DNA from: Erysipelothrix aquatica
GTDB lineage: Bacteria; Bacillota_I; Bacilli_A; Erysipelotrichales; Erysipelotrichaceae
Direction: 5' to 3'
Assembly: GCF_009828775.2 (NCBI RefSeq)
Contig: NZ_WTSY02000020.1
Span: 1-40,955, forward strand
Length of the DNA stretch: 40,955 nucleotides
This document shows, piece after piece, positions 24,340 through 32,617 of this stretch. Under the pieces are notes generated by a model. The model was not told the origin of the DNA, did no database searches, and was given only the letters and a program-made list of their open reading frames with translations. The position numbers and the translations under genes were made by a program. The first letter of the stretch is position 1. Every line of letters starts with the position of its first letter.

Positions 24340-25371
24340 ATGAAAAAATTATGGTGGCGTATAAAGTACTACTTTAAACGTCTGAAACAAATGGATCGTC
24401 AAGGATTCAAGGACGCAATTAACTATGCTCATGAAAAGAGCGGAAAAAGTAAGTTTGTAATTCTCGTTGATATGATGTGGTGTTCATTCCGATACACTGC
24501 GGGCTATGTTGATTACAATGAGTTTGAATTTTATCTTTTAAACGGTAAAGAACGTAAAACTTATATTACATTAGGACATTCTGACAAAGTTGTTAAATAT
24601 TACAATGATCGAGAGTATGTTGGACTTTTTGATGATAAATCTCAATTTGATGTATTATTTGCGAAATTCATTAGCCGTAAACACATCGATTTAGAAGAAG
24701 TTGATGTTGAAGCATTTAAAGCATTCGTCGTTGAACATGGCAAAGTTATGGCTAAACGTAAAAACGATTATGTTGGACGTGGTATCGATAAAATTGACTA
24801 CAACGAAACTCCAGACATCGATTTTGAAAAGCTATACAATGATTTAAAAGCAAATCGCCAATATCTTATTGAAGAATTCTTTACGCAACATCCAAAGATG
24901 TCAGAGCTATCACCAACATCTGTTAATACAATGCGTATTATTACTTTTTTAGATAACACGCAAACACCTCGAGTGCTTATTACAGCATTAAAATCAGGTT
25001 TAGGTGGTCACGTTGATAATATTGGTCAAGGTGGTATGTACACAATCTTAGATGAAAAAGGGACTGTTGTTTACCCATTCATTGACAAGCACGGTAACCA
25101 ACATACAAACCATCCACTTACAGGTGAAAACCTTATGGGATTCCAAATTCCAAACTTCGAGAATGTCGTTGCTCAAGTAAAAGAAGCGTGCCTCGTCATT
25201 CCTCAAGTACGCTATATCGGTTGGGATGTTGCTGTCTCACAAGACGGAAATGCAGAGCTTATCGAAGGAAACAGTTCTTCAGGACCATTCCAAGTTATTC
25301 CATCATTATCAAAAGATCGTGTCGGAATTCGCCCAGTTTACGAAAAATATATGACAGACATTAAGTTCTAA
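24340..25371 (+). CDS. Sugar-transfer-associated ATP-grasp protein (copy 2)
   Basis: A 343-residue paralogue of the preceding gene, of identical length and aligned along its whole extent. Shared blocks include AGYVDY near residue 60, SVNTMRIIT (about 194-202), NPLTG-like HPLTGENLMGFQIP, and YIGWDVAVSQDGNAELIEGNSSSGPFQ at the C-terminus. The ATP-loop block is altered: KVMAKRKNDYVGRGIDKIDY instead of KPVDGIGGKG, so the glycine-rich loop is shorter and more basic. Whether both copies are active ligases or differ in substrate is open. It is transcribed from its own strong promoter and ends at its own terminator, so the pair are separately expressed single genes. Confidence 0.75.
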   Translation: MKKLWWRIKYYFKRLKQMDRQGFKDAINYAHEKSGKSKFVILVDMMWCSFRYTAGYVDYNEFEFYLLNGKERKTYITLGHSDKVVKYYNDREYVGLFDDKSQFDVLFAKFISRKHIDLEEVDVEAFKAFVVEHGKVMAKRKNDYVGRGIDKIDYNETPDIDFEKLYNDLKANRQYLIEEFFTQHPKMSELSPTSVNTMRIITFLDNTQTPRVLITALKSGLGGHVDNIGQGGMYTILDEKGTVVYPFIDKHGNQHTNHPLTGENLMGFQIPNFENVVAQVKEACLVIPQVRYIGWDVAVSQDGNAELIEGNSSSGPFQVIPSLSKDRVGIRPVYEKYMTDIKF

Positions 25372-25376
25372 TTCTA

Positions 25377-25405
25377 AAGCTATCCCTTAAACGGATAGCT
25401 TTTTT
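25377..25405 (+). terminator. Terminator of ATP-grasp copy 2
   Basis: Stem AAGCTATCC/GGATAGCTT (25377-25385, 25393-25401; loop CTTAAAC) followed by T5. Confidence 0.9.
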
Positions 25406-25410
25406 GTCAT

Positions 25411-25436
25411 AAAAAAAACCTGCTTTCGCAGGTTTT
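25411..25436 (-). terminator. Terminator of the lon-engB transcript
   Basis: Stem AAAACCTGC/GCAGGTTTT (25415-25423, 25428-25436; loop TTTC) with a T8 tail on the minus strand. The engB stop codon overlaps the hairpin. Confidence 0.9.
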
Positions 25437-26013
25437 ATAGAACACTTCGCATATACTCAATAATTGGTTCGCGAGTATCGTGATTCAGACTTGAAAACTC
25501 AAGTACTTTAACATCAGGATATTCTTTCTTGACTGCACGTCGCTCATTAGCGATTTTGTTACGTGATAGCTTATCGGTCTTCGTTAGAACGATAGCATGC
25601 TCAATGCCATTGTAACGCGCGAAATCAAGCATCATAATGTCATCTTTACCAACGCCACGACGAACATCAATCAAGATAAGCATCATTGCTGGATGGCGTT
25701 GTTGGAAATAACTATCCATTAGCACACCATACTGAATTTGTTCTTCTTTAGAACGGTTCGCAAACCCATACCCGGGAACATCAGTCAACAATAACTCATC
25801 ATTAATATGATAAAAGTTAATGAGACGGGTCTTACCAGGACGTTGTCCTACGTATGCAAGACGCTTACGGTTTGTAAATGCATTAATAAGGGATGACTTC
25901 CCAACGTTAGATTTACCAACCATTACAATTTCCTTCTGTGTCGTTTCCGGAAACTGTGATGCAGATGCACATGAGATAATCAGATGTGCATCTTGCGTAT
26001 TCCAATTAATCAC
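25435..26013 (-). CDS. engB: Ribosome-biogenesis GTPase EngB/YsxC
   Basis: A 192-residue GTPase needed for late assembly of the 50S subunit. G motifs are complete: G1 GKSNVGKSS (residues 33-41), the G2 Thr in RPGKTRLINFY, G3 DVPGYG (about 77-82), G4 TKTDK (about 144-148) and G5 FSSLN (about 172-176). It starts with GTG at 26013, which overlaps the lon stop codon by one base (TAGTG), so translation is coupled to lon. The lon-engB order is the standard one in Firmicutes. A terminator follows directly. Confidence 0.96.
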   Translation of the reverse strand: MINWNTQDAHLIISCASASQFPETTQKEIVMVGKSNVGKSSLINAFTNRKRLAYVGQRPGKTRLINFYHINDELLLTDVPGYGFANRSKEEQIQYGVLMDSYFQQRHPAMMLILIDVRRGVGKDDIMMLDFARYNGIEHAIVLTKTDKLSRNKIANERRAVKKEYPDVKVLEFSSLNHDTREPIIEYMRSVL

Positions 26014-28334
26014 TAAACAAGTGCCTCTTTGATGACTTGGTCAATGGTTTCAACCGGTATGAACTTAACATTTTCTTTAACGACATCCGGAACATCAACT
26101 AAGTCTTTTTCATTCATTTTTGGAATCACAATTCGAGTAATACCAACGCGGTGAGCAGCTAATGACTTCTCTTTTAAACCACCAATTGGTAGAACATTTC
26201 CACGAAGTGTAATTTCACCGGTCATAGCTATATCTGCCGCAACCTTACGGTTAGTGAGTGCAGAAATAAGCGCTGTGGTGAAAGTAACACCAGCAGATGG
26301 TCCATCTTTTGGAACAGCACCTTCAGGAACGTGAACTTGAATGTCATGTTTCTCAAAGAAATCAGACGCTATCTTTAACTCCTTGGCATGTGATTTCACA
26401 TATCCAAAGGCAATTTCTGCTGATTCTTTCATAACATCGCCTAATTGTCCTGTGACGATAAGGCGTCCTTTTCCGTCAAATGAAGTTACTTCGATTGGAA
26501 GCACATCTCCGCCGAATTGTGTAAATGCAAGACCTGTGACGACACCCACTTGATCTTTCTTTTCTTTTTGTCCATACTCAAAGATAATTTGACCTAACCA
26601 CTCAGAGATTAAATCTTTAGTGATTGTGACTGACTCTTTTTCATCTTTGAGAATTGCTAATACCGTCTTACGCGCAAGCGATGAAATTGTACGTTCTAAT
26701 TGACGCACTCCGGCTTCACGTGTGTAGTGACGAATTAAATAACGAAGGGATGCATCGCTAATTTTAAACTGCGATTTTTTCAATCCATTACGTTTAAGTT
26801 GTTTCGGAATTAAGTGTGCTTTCGCAATGCTTAATTTCTCTTCTTCAGTATAAGAACTGAGGTTAATAATTTCCAAACGGTCACGAAGTGCTTCTGGAAT
26901 ATCACCAAGATAGTTTGCTGTTGCAACGAACATAACTTGTGATAAGTCATACGGCTCTTCTAAGTAGTTGTCAGAGAACAATTTATTTTGCTCTGGGTCC
27001 AATACCTCAAGCATTGCACTTGTTGGGTCACCTTTGTAATCGGATGCCATTTTATCAATTTCATCAAGTAAGAATACAGGGTTTACAACACCAGCTTTTT
27101 TCATCCCTTGGATAATTCTTCCTGGCATAGAACCTAGGTATGTACGACGGTGTCCACGAATTTCCGCTTCATCACGCACACCACCCAGTGAAGCCTTCAC
27201 AAACTCACGACCTAGAGAATCTGATATAGACTTTGCCAAAGAGGTTTTACCAACTCCTGGAGGCCCTACAAGAGCGAGAATAGGAGCTTCGAGGTTCCCT
27301 GTCATTTGTTTAACAGCCAAATACTCCATAATACGGTCTTTAACTTTATCCAATCCAAAATGATCTTCATCAAGTTTTTTACGAACGTCATTGAGGTCCT
27401 GAATATCCGTAGTTTGTTGCCACCAAGGTGTCTTTAACAACCAATCTAGATAGGTTCGAACCACACCTGATTCACCTGATGCTTGTGGAAGCATTTCATA
27501 ACGGCGAATTTCTTCAAGTGCCTTTTCACGTATATGATCTGGATAAGGATTGTTTTCTAGAAGTTCACGGAATTCGTCACTGTCTTCTCCAACATCCGTA
27601 GCATCTCCCAATTCTTCACGAATAGCGCGCATTTTTTCGCGTAAGTAGTACTCACGTTGATTTTCTTCAACACGATCTTTAACTTTTTCATTAATTGTTG
27701 TTTCGATAGTTGCTAGCGTTTGTTCACGTTGAATTTCTTCAATGATCATTAAAAGACGCTCATTAACATCGAGTTCTTCAAGCAATGCTTGTTTACGCTC
27801 AACTTGTAATGGGAAGTACTGTGCAAATTGATCACTCAATTGTGACGCTGACACTCCCAAAGTAAGTTGATTGATCAATTCTGTTGGAATCGTAATGTTT
27901 GCGGCGGATACTTTTTCGATTTCTGATGTAATACGACGAATAAGTGCAATTTCTTCGTTTTCTGAACCGATGATATCCTCAAGGAGTTCAACAGTTCCAA
28001 AGAGCATTTTTCCATCATCAACGAGTTCACTGATACGTACACGTTGCAATCCCGAGAATGTAACACGTAAGAATCCTTGTTTACGCTTAACGGATTTAAT
28101 ATGGACTAAAGATCCATATTGGAACAATTCATCTTTTTTAGGATCGTCAATGAGAATGTCTTTTTGACTTACGAGAATGACGTGTCCGTTGAAGAATTTT
28201 TCAGCTTCATCAATCGCATTTATACTTTTATGACGACCTACTTCAATCATTATTTCCTGTTCTGGAAATACGATTACCCCGCGTGTCGCAACGACAGGGA
28301 CATTCATAATTTTATTTTCTTGTTTTTCGCTCAT
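26013..28334 (-). CDS. lon: ATP-dependent protease Lon
   Basis: A 773-residue LonA protease that unfolds and degrades damaged and regulatory proteins in the cytoplasm. N-terminal substrate domain (about 1-200, VVATRGVIVFPEQEI), AAA+ domain with Walker A GPPGVGKTS (about 355-363) and Walker B VFLLDEIDKM, and C-terminal protease domain with the Ser680-Lys723 dyad (DGPSAG and GGLKEKSLAA). Length is normal. AAAGGAGGG precedes the ATG. It lies 46 nt after tig with a terminator in between and no visible promoter, so its expression probably depends on read-through from the CIRCE-controlled tig promoter or on a promoter hidden in tig. Confidence 0.97.
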   Translation of the reverse strand: MSEKQENKIMNVPVVATRGVIVFPEQEIMIEVGRHKSINAIDEAEKFFNGHVILVSQKDILIDDPKKDELFQYGSLVHIKSVKRKQGFLRVTFSGLQRVRISELVDDGKMLFGTVELLEDIIGSENEEIALIRRITSEIEKVSAANITIPTELINQLTLGVSASQLSDQFAQYFPLQVERKQALLEELDVNERLLMIIEEIQREQTLATIETTINEKVKDRVEENQREYYLREKMRAIREELGDATDVGEDSDEFRELLENNPYPDHIREKALEEIRRYEMLPQASGESGVVRTYLDWLLKTPWWQQTTDIQDLNDVRKKLDEDHFGLDKVKDRIMEYLAVKQMTGNLEAPILALVGPPGVGKTSLAKSISDSLGREFVKASLGGVRDEAEIRGHRRTYLGSMPGRIIQGMKKAGVVNPVFLLDEIDKMASDYKGDPTSAMLEVLDPEQNKLFSDNYLEEPYDLSQVMFVATANYLGDIPEALRDRLEIINLSSYTEEEKLSIAKAHLIPKQLKRNGLKKSQFKISDASLRYLIRHYTREAGVRQLERTISSLARKTVLAILKDEKESVTITKDLISEWLGQIIFEYGQKEKKDQVGVVTGLAFTQFGGDVLPIEVTSFDGKGRLIVTGQLGDVMKESAEIAFGYVKSHAKELKIASDFFEKHDIQVHVPEGAVPKDGPSAGVTFTTALISALTNRKVAADIAMTGEITLRGNVLPIGGLKEKSLAAHRVGITRIVIPKMNEKDLVDVPDVVKENVKFIPVETIDQVIKEALV

Positions 28335-28354
28335 AGCAATCCCTCCTTTTAGGA

Positions 28355-28378
28355 TAAAAAAGACGCTAAGCGTCTTTT
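28355..28378 (-). terminator. Terminator/attenuator between tig and lon
   Basis: Stem AAAAGACGC/GCGTCTTTT (28358-28366, 28370-28378; loop TAA) with T-rich tail on the minus strand, placed between the tig stop and the lon ribosome site. As lon has no clear promoter of its own, it may set the tig:lon ratio. Confidence 0.82.
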
Positions 28379-28380
28379 AA

Positions 28381-29655
28381 TTAAGCACGAGTTTCTTTAA
28401 CTAACTCGATTGCCTTACGAAGTAAAATGTCGTATGTTACAGCGTCGATTGAGACAAGTTCTTTAACTTGTTCAAGTTCGATTCCGTATGCTTCTGAGAT
28501 CGCAGCAAATTCTTTTTCTACTTCCTCATCATCAACTTTTAATCCTTCAACTTCAGCAATTTTTTCGAGTGTTAAACGTGTGCGAACGCGTTTTTCTGCA
28601 TCTTCACCCATTTGTGATTTAACATCTTCTTCTGTTTGACCTAAGATTTGTGAGTACAATTCAAAGTTCATTCCTTGTTGCGCAAGACGTTGTTGGAATT
28701 CATTGAACATTTGGTTCAATTCTTCTGTAATCATTGCTTCTGGTACATTGATTTTTGCATTATCTGCAACTGTTTGAACTAAAACGTCATTGACACGGTC
28801 TTCTTCTGCGTGTTGGCGGTTGTGCTCTAAGTTGTGTTTGATTGATGCTTTCAATGCTTCTAAAGTTTTAACTTCTTCATCATCTAACAATTCAACGAAC
28901 GCATCGTTAAGTTCTGGTAATTGTTTTGATTTAATTTCGTGTAGTTTCACTTTGAAAACAACAGGTTGTCCTTTTAAATCTTCAACATGGTAGTTTTCTG
29001 GGAATGTGATATTTAAATCTTTCTCTTCTCCAGCTGCCATACCGATCATTGCTTCTTCAAATCCTGGAATAAATGAGTTTGAACCAATTTCTAATGTATA
29101 GTTCTCACCTTTTCCACCTTCGAATGCAACATCTTCTTTAAATCCTTCAAAGTCAATAACAGTTGTATCTCCTGATTCAACAGTTCCTTCTTCTTTAAGA
29201 ACTAATTCTGCTTGTTCTTCTTGTAGTTTTGCAAGTTCAGCTTCAACATCTTCGTCTGAAACTGTGATATCTTCTGCTTCTACTTTAATCCCTTTATACT
29301 CACCCAATTCAACTTCTGGTTTTACCGTTACATTGAAAAGTAATGTGAGTGAATCAGCTGTCATTTCTTTAACATCTAATTCTGGTGTTGCGACTGGTTC
29401 TAACTTATGTTCAACCATTCCTGCAACAAATGCGTCATTTGCAATTAAGTTCATTGCTTCCATCATGACTGAGCTGTCGCTAATTTGTTTGCGTGCAAGT
29501 TCTTTAGGAGCTTGTCCTTTACGGAAGCCTTGAACCTCAACGTCTTTAGTTAATTTATCAACTGCTTTATCTTGTGCTTTTTTCCAAGCATTTTGTTCAA
29601 CTTCAACAGTTAATAATCCTGTTGAGTTTTCGTTTAGTTTCCATGTAGATTTCAT
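28381..29655 (-). CDS. tig: Trigger factor
   Basis: A 424-residue ribosome-associated chaperone and peptidyl-prolyl isomerase. N-terminal ribosome-binding domain with GFRKGQAPKEL (about 43-53, the family signature GFRxGxxP), a central FKBP-like domain (about 150-240, GDTTVIDFEGFKEDVAFEGGKG and FIPGFEEAMIGM) and the C-terminal helical chaperone arms. Length is normal. AGGAGGAA precedes the ATG. It is transcribed from a consensus promoter overlapped by a CIRCE element, so HrcA and heat or unfolded-protein stress should control it, which is less usual than CIRCE at groESL or dnaK. Confidence 0.97.
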   Translation of the reverse strand: MKSTWKLNENSTGLLTVEVEQNAWKKAQDKAVDKLTKDVEVQGFRKGQAPKELARKQISDSSVMMEAMNLIANDAFVAGMVEHKLEPVATPELDVKEMTADSLTLLFNVTVKPEVELGEYKGIKVEAEDITVSDEDVEAELAKLQEEQAELVLKEEGTVESGDTTVIDFEGFKEDVAFEGGKGENYTLEIGSNSFIPGFEEAMIGMAAGEEKDLNITFPENYHVEDLKGQPVVFKVKLHEIKSKQLPELNDAFVELLDDEEVKTLEALKASIKHNLEHNRQHAEEDRVNDVLVQTVADNAKINVPEAMITEELNQMFNEFQQRLAQQGMNFELYSQILGQTEEDVKSQMGEDAEKRVRTRLTLEKIAEVEGLKVDDEEVEKEFAAISEAYGIELEQVKELVSIDAVTYDILLRKAIELVKETRA

Positions 29656-29677
29656 GTGTTCCTCCTAGTACGTAACT

Positions 29678-29705
29678 ATTATAACATACCTTTTAGCACA
29701 GTCAA
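29678..29705 (-). promoter_or_regulatory. tig promoter
   Basis: Minus-strand -35 TTGACT (29700-29705), 16-nt spacer, -10 TATAAT (29678-29683), 23 nt before the start codon. Confidence 0.8.
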
Positions 29706-29719
29706 GCGATGAGTGCTAA
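29693..29719. promoter_or_regulatory. CIRCE element (HrcA operator) at tig
   Basis: Left half TTAGCACAG (7 of 9 to TTAGCACTC), nine-base spacer, right half GAGTGCTAA (9 of 9). The -35 of the tig promoter lies inside the spacer and left arm, so HrcA binding would block RNA polymerase. Confidence 0.88.
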
Positions 29720-29729
29720 AAGTTTTAAA

Positions 29730-30362
29730 TCATTGATTGAGATAGCGATTCACAGTGTCCAAGATTGATTGCGCATCAATATTTTGGGCTTCTTCTGGAA
29801 ATGCCTCTAAAACTTTTTGGTCCAATTCATCAATGCAAAGCATGAGTAGGCTCGGATTTACAGATTCTAGCATATCACGAAGTGATGCTACAGTTTGTAA
29901 ATATGCTTCACTGCCAATCGGATTTTCAAGTTTAAGAATTTCAAGTGTGTACATTTTATGGTTCAAACGTACATCTATTGAAACATCAATATTTTGCTCC
30001 ATCAAATAAAAGACTAACTGCTTTTTAAGCCAATCATCAATCAGTTTATCGCGCATAATATCCTCAAGATCATTCAAGACTGCACGTAAATTCATACGTT
30101 CGAGTGATATGAGTGCTTTTTGTTTCAGAGCATCATTCCCTTTCAACGCATCAAAAACCTCTTCCATTGACTCGAAGTAACGCGCTTTCGGGTTTCTATC
30201 GATTCGTAAGTTATCCCGTAAATCACGAAATACTTGGTCATACGGCTGAGGTATAAATGGCATTGAAAGTTCTTGGTCTAAAAGTGCCAATGCTTCTGCA
30301 TGATTTTCATCAGCAATACATTGTCGAATCACTTCTAAACATGATTCATAGTAGTTATTCAT
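29730..30362 (-). CDS. DUF3196-like helical-repeat protein
   Basis: A 210-residue, largely helical cytoplasmic protein. The N-terminus MNNYYESCLEVIRQCIADEN followed by EALALLDQELSMPFIPQPYD resembles the DUF3196 family, found in mollicutes and Erysipelotrichia and predicted to contain TPR-like repeats; the later part (DWLKKQLVFYLMEQNID, KLENPIGSEAYLQTV) continues as helix pairs. No catalytic motif is seen. A longer frame opens at 30419, but AAAGGAT before the ATG at 30362 gives the start. It is just upstream of tig, but the tig promoter and CIRCE lie between, so they are separately controlled. Function unknown; a scaffold or binding role is a guess. Confidence 0.6.
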   Translation of the reverse strand: MNNYYESCLEVIRQCIADENHAEALALLDQELSMPFIPQPYDQVFRDLRDNLRIDRNPKARYFESMEEVFDALKGNDALKQKALISLERMNLRAVLNDLEDIMRDKLIDDWLKKQLVFYLMEQNIDVSIDVRLNHKMYTLEILKLENPIGSEAYLQTVASLRDMLESVNPSLLMLCIDELDQKVLEAFPEEAQNIDAQSILDTVNRYLNQ

Positions 30363-30384
30363 ACGTATCCTTTCATACTGTTTC

Positions 30385-30393
30385 ATTTTATCA
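30385..30393 (-). promoter_or_regulatory. Promoter of the DUF3196-like gene (extended -10)
   Basis: Minus-strand TGATAAAAT (30385-30393), an extended -10 about 25 nt before the start codon; the -35 is poor (TGTCAA at 17 nt). Confidence 0.45.
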
Positions 30394-30491
30394 TAAGTTG
30401 CGTTATTTTGACATATCAATAGGTTTTTTATTCACCTCTGAAATTTATTTTCACTCAAAGTGTATTTTATGAGATTTTATACCAATTTGTA

Positions 30492-30520
30492 TTGACTTAC
30501 AATTAGTTCAATGTTTTAAT
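30492..30520 (+). promoter_or_regulatory. Plus-strand promoter in the 30.4-30.66 kb gap
   Basis: -35 TTGACT (30492-30497), 17-nt spacer, -10 TTTAAT (30515-30520; TAATAT overlaps it at 19 nt). No plus-strand gene follows; the transcript would run into the terminator at 30591-30621. Confidence 0.55.
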
Positions 30521-30527
30521 ATAGGTG

Positions 30528-30621
30528 CATGCATGTGTAGTATATAACTAATAATGAATGTCTCTTCTCTATTAACAAAACTACACTTACACCAAGCGAT
30601 CCAAGTTCGCTTGGTTTTTTT
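30528..30621 (+). ncRNA. Candidate small RNA of about 95 nt
   Basis: The stretch between a plausible promoter and a strong intrinsic terminator, with both neighbouring genes on the opposite strand. GTGTAGT (30535-30541) and ACTACAC (30580-30586) can form a closing stem in front of the terminator hairpin. No ORF with a ribosome site is present. Its existence as RNA is inferred from these signals only. Confidence 0.4.
30591..30621 (+). terminator. Intrinsic terminator of the candidate small RNA
   Basis: Nine-bp perfect stem ACCAAGCGA/TCGCTTGGT (30591-30599, 30607-30615; loop TCCAAGT) followed by T7 on the plus strand. No T run on the minus side, so it is directional. Confidence 0.85.
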
Positions 30622-30626
30622 ATGAG

Positions 30627-30654
30627 AAAAGCAGGATCTTACGATCCTGCTTTT
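30627..30654. terminator. Terminator of the CAP-protein gene
   Basis: Twelve-bp stem AAAAGCAGGATC/GATCCTGCTTTT (30627-30638, 30643-30654; loop TTAC), seven bases beyond the stop codon of the minus-strand CAP-protein gene. Confidence 0.82.
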
Positions 30655-30661
30655 GTATTTC

Positions 30662-31543
30662 TTAATAACCAAATAATTGCACCCAATACCATTCGCCATT
30701 GCTTGCCTTAAAGACAGCAACACTTCCCATTGGGAATTCGGAAAGAATGTTCTTTCGATGTGTCGGCGAATTCATCAGTGCATCCATCGCCACATTCACT
30801 TTGTAGGCCTTTGTAGCGAGATTTTCAGCATAGATTACATCTGGGTTAAGACTATCCCATGCAGACCCATCAGGTCTTCTGTGGTCAAAAACAACCGAGA
30901 TCTCTTGTGCTCTAATTTTTGCATAGTCATAAAGTTGATTCGACCACCGTAGGCGACTTAATCCGTTTCGTTCACGAATATCATTCATCGCATCAAACAT
31001 TGATCGAGCAAGTCCATCATCATAATTTCCTTGAGGTACTGCTACTTCTTGAGTTGCTGGTTGCTGGCCACTTGAATTTGATTCACTTGACCCTGCACTA
31101 ACTTTAGTCCCAACAACAATAACTTCATCAATTGGTGCGGTCATTGTATTTTCTGAGACTAATGTTGTTGCTACGAACACATCCCCTTCATATTCATCGT
31201 TATATGTGCTTTCAAGCATTCCTTCAACACCTTCCACACTAATATACGAATCTTTTTCTTCACGCGTATCGTCATACACATACTGTGTATCAAACGCGAT
31301 AGGTGTATTCTCTACACGACTCTTGTATGTTTGGACTTTTTCTATTTTTTTGTCATCCGTTTGTGTGCCATTTCCAATTGCCGCATTTATGTTGCCTGAA
31401 TGGGGGGTGGATACAGGAATTATATTTGGTTGGGATCCCTGTACATATGGAGATGTATTTTTCGACACCGAGCCTGCTAATATTGCTTCAGTTACCATCA
31501 CGCCCACAATGAGCGTAATTATTAACATGCTTCGTTTTTTCAC
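30662..31543 (-). CDS. Secreted or membrane-anchored CAP-domain protein
   Basis: A 293-residue extracytoplasmic protein. N-terminal signal anchor (MKKRSMLIITLIVGVMVTEAILAG), a low-complexity Ser/Thr/acidic linker (about 30-165), and a C-terminal CAP/SCP-like domain (about 175-293) with FDAMNDIRERNGLSRLRWSN, an EISVVFDHRRPDG block with the conserved His, AENLATK, the MNSPTHRKNIL helix and a WYWVQLFGY end. The bacterial CAP domain of this type is common on Gram-positive surfaces; its activity is mostly unknown. No LPXTG motif is present. Start is GTG at 31543 with GAGG six bases before. It stands alone with a terminator behind it. The protein might be a surface or secreted factor, but that is inference. 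Confidence 0.88.
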   Translation of the reverse strand: MKKRSMLIITLIVGVMVTEAILAGSVSKNTSPYVQGSQPNIIPVSTPHSGNINAAIGNGTQTDDKKIEKVQTYKSRVENTPIAFDTQYVYDDTREEKDSYISVEGVEGMLESTYNDEYEGDVFVATTLVSENTMTAPIDEVIVVGTKVSAGSSESNSSGQQPATQEVAVPQGNYDDGLARSMFDAMNDIRERNGLSRLRWSNQLYDYAKIRAQEISVVFDHRRPDGSAWDSLNPDVIYAENLATKAYKVNVAMDALMNSPTHRKNILSEFPMGSVAVFKASNGEWYWVQLFGY

Positions 31544-31621
31544 GTTCTACCTCTTCTGTCCAAACATTGAATCGGTATAAGCTTACAATATCATAATTTA
31601 TCTTAAAAAACAGTTTATTGC

Positions 31622-31649
31622 TTAAAAAAAGAGGTGTTTTCACCTCTTT
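31622..31649 (-). terminator. Terminator of the DgaEF-KdgK operon
   Basis: Stem AAAGAGGTG/CACCTCTTT (31628-31636, 31641-31649; loop TTTT) with a T7 tail on the minus strand. The TGA of the kinase gene lies within the hairpin. Confidence 0.9.
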
Positions 31650-32617
31650 AAATCTATTTTCACACCTTGGATGAGATTTTCAATATCAATACGATTCACA
31701 ATGACTGCATCACCGTAGACAGTATGTGCTAAAACACCACTCGCTGCGCCGTACGTTACGATATCCTCTGGTGCCATGCCTTCAAGTATACCGGTGAGTG
31801 CCCCCACTGCAAAACCATCACCGCCACCAATACGATCTATTATTGTAAGTGGGAATCGCTGGGATACATTGCAGACACCATTGCTAACAATAAATCCTTG
31901 AATGGATTGCTCAAAGCGTTCTGTTCCTAAAACATATTCAAGCGCATAATGTTTCTGAAAAGATTGCATCAACGTTTCTGTATCGCCGTCAATACCGAGT
32001 AATTTAACAACGTCTTTAGGACCCGCAAAAACAATGTCTGCCCGCTTGAGCATCGCTTCATACATTTCTTTATATAAATGGATGCGATCATCTTGCCACA
32101 AGGATGGTCTGAAATTACTATCAAAAACAACCGGAACATGATGATCATTGGCAATATCCATCAATGTTAATGCGATATTATAGGTGTTTTCGTTAATAAG
32201 TGAAATACCACAAATGTGTAACATATCCGCATTCGCTACCACAGACTCCCAGGATTCGAGTTGGTAGTTCGCTTTCGCAAACGAACTTTCAGTACGGTTC
32301 AAATATGTTACTTGGGAACTTCGCGCACCTGCACCAAACTCAATGACGTATGACCCTAAATGATTCCCTGAAAAGTTAATATGGTTATCTTTAATACCTA
32401 ATCGTCGTAGATGTGATGCAGCAGCATATCCTACATTATTGTCAGGTAGTGCAGTTAATAGCGTTGTTTCAAATCCAAGACCGTAAAGGCCAGCTAAGAC
32501 ATTAACACCTGTTCCTGTAAACATAAAATCAAACATCTGTGCTTGTTGAAGTGTTGTATACATTGGGGGTGCTAATCGCATCATGACTTCGCCAAACGCG
32601 ACTATTTTCTTTTTCAT
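31640..32617 (-). CDS. kdgK: PfkB-family sugar kinase, probable 2-keto-3-deoxygluconate kinase
   Basis: A 325-residue ribokinase-fold kinase. The N-terminus KKKIVAFGEVMMRLAPP with FTGTGVNVLAGLYGLG matches the substrate-binding signature, and DRIGGGDGFAVGALTG (about 252-267) holds the catalytic Asp and the anion hole. KdgK phosphorylates 2-keto-3-deoxygluconate to KDPG, the substrate of the aldolase encoded just upstream; the genomic position is the main argument for this substrate among PfkB kinases. It overlaps the aldolase gene by four bases (ATGA) and is the last gene of the operon. Confidence 0.85.
   Translation of the reverse strand: MKKKIVAFGEVMMRLAPPMYTTLQQAQMFDFMFTGTGVNVLAGLYGLGFETTLLTALPDNNVGYAAASHLRRLGIKDNHINFSGNHLGSYVIEFGAGARSSQVTYLNRTESSFAKANYQLESWESVVANADMLHICGISLINENTYNIALTLMDIANDHHVPVVFDSNFRPSLWQDDRIHLYKEMYEAMLKRADIVFAGPKDVVKLLGIDGDTETLMQSFQKHYALEYVLGTERFEQSIQGFIVSNGVCNVSQRFPLTIIDRIGGGDGFAVGALTGILEGMAPEDIVTYGAASGVLAHTVYGDAVIVNRIDIENLIQGVKIDLKR

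Noticed and set aside
30554-30625. ORF MNVSSLLTKL... within the candidate small RNA
   Set aside because: It has no ribosome site, reads straight through the terminator hairpin and its T run, and ends at a TGA beyond it.
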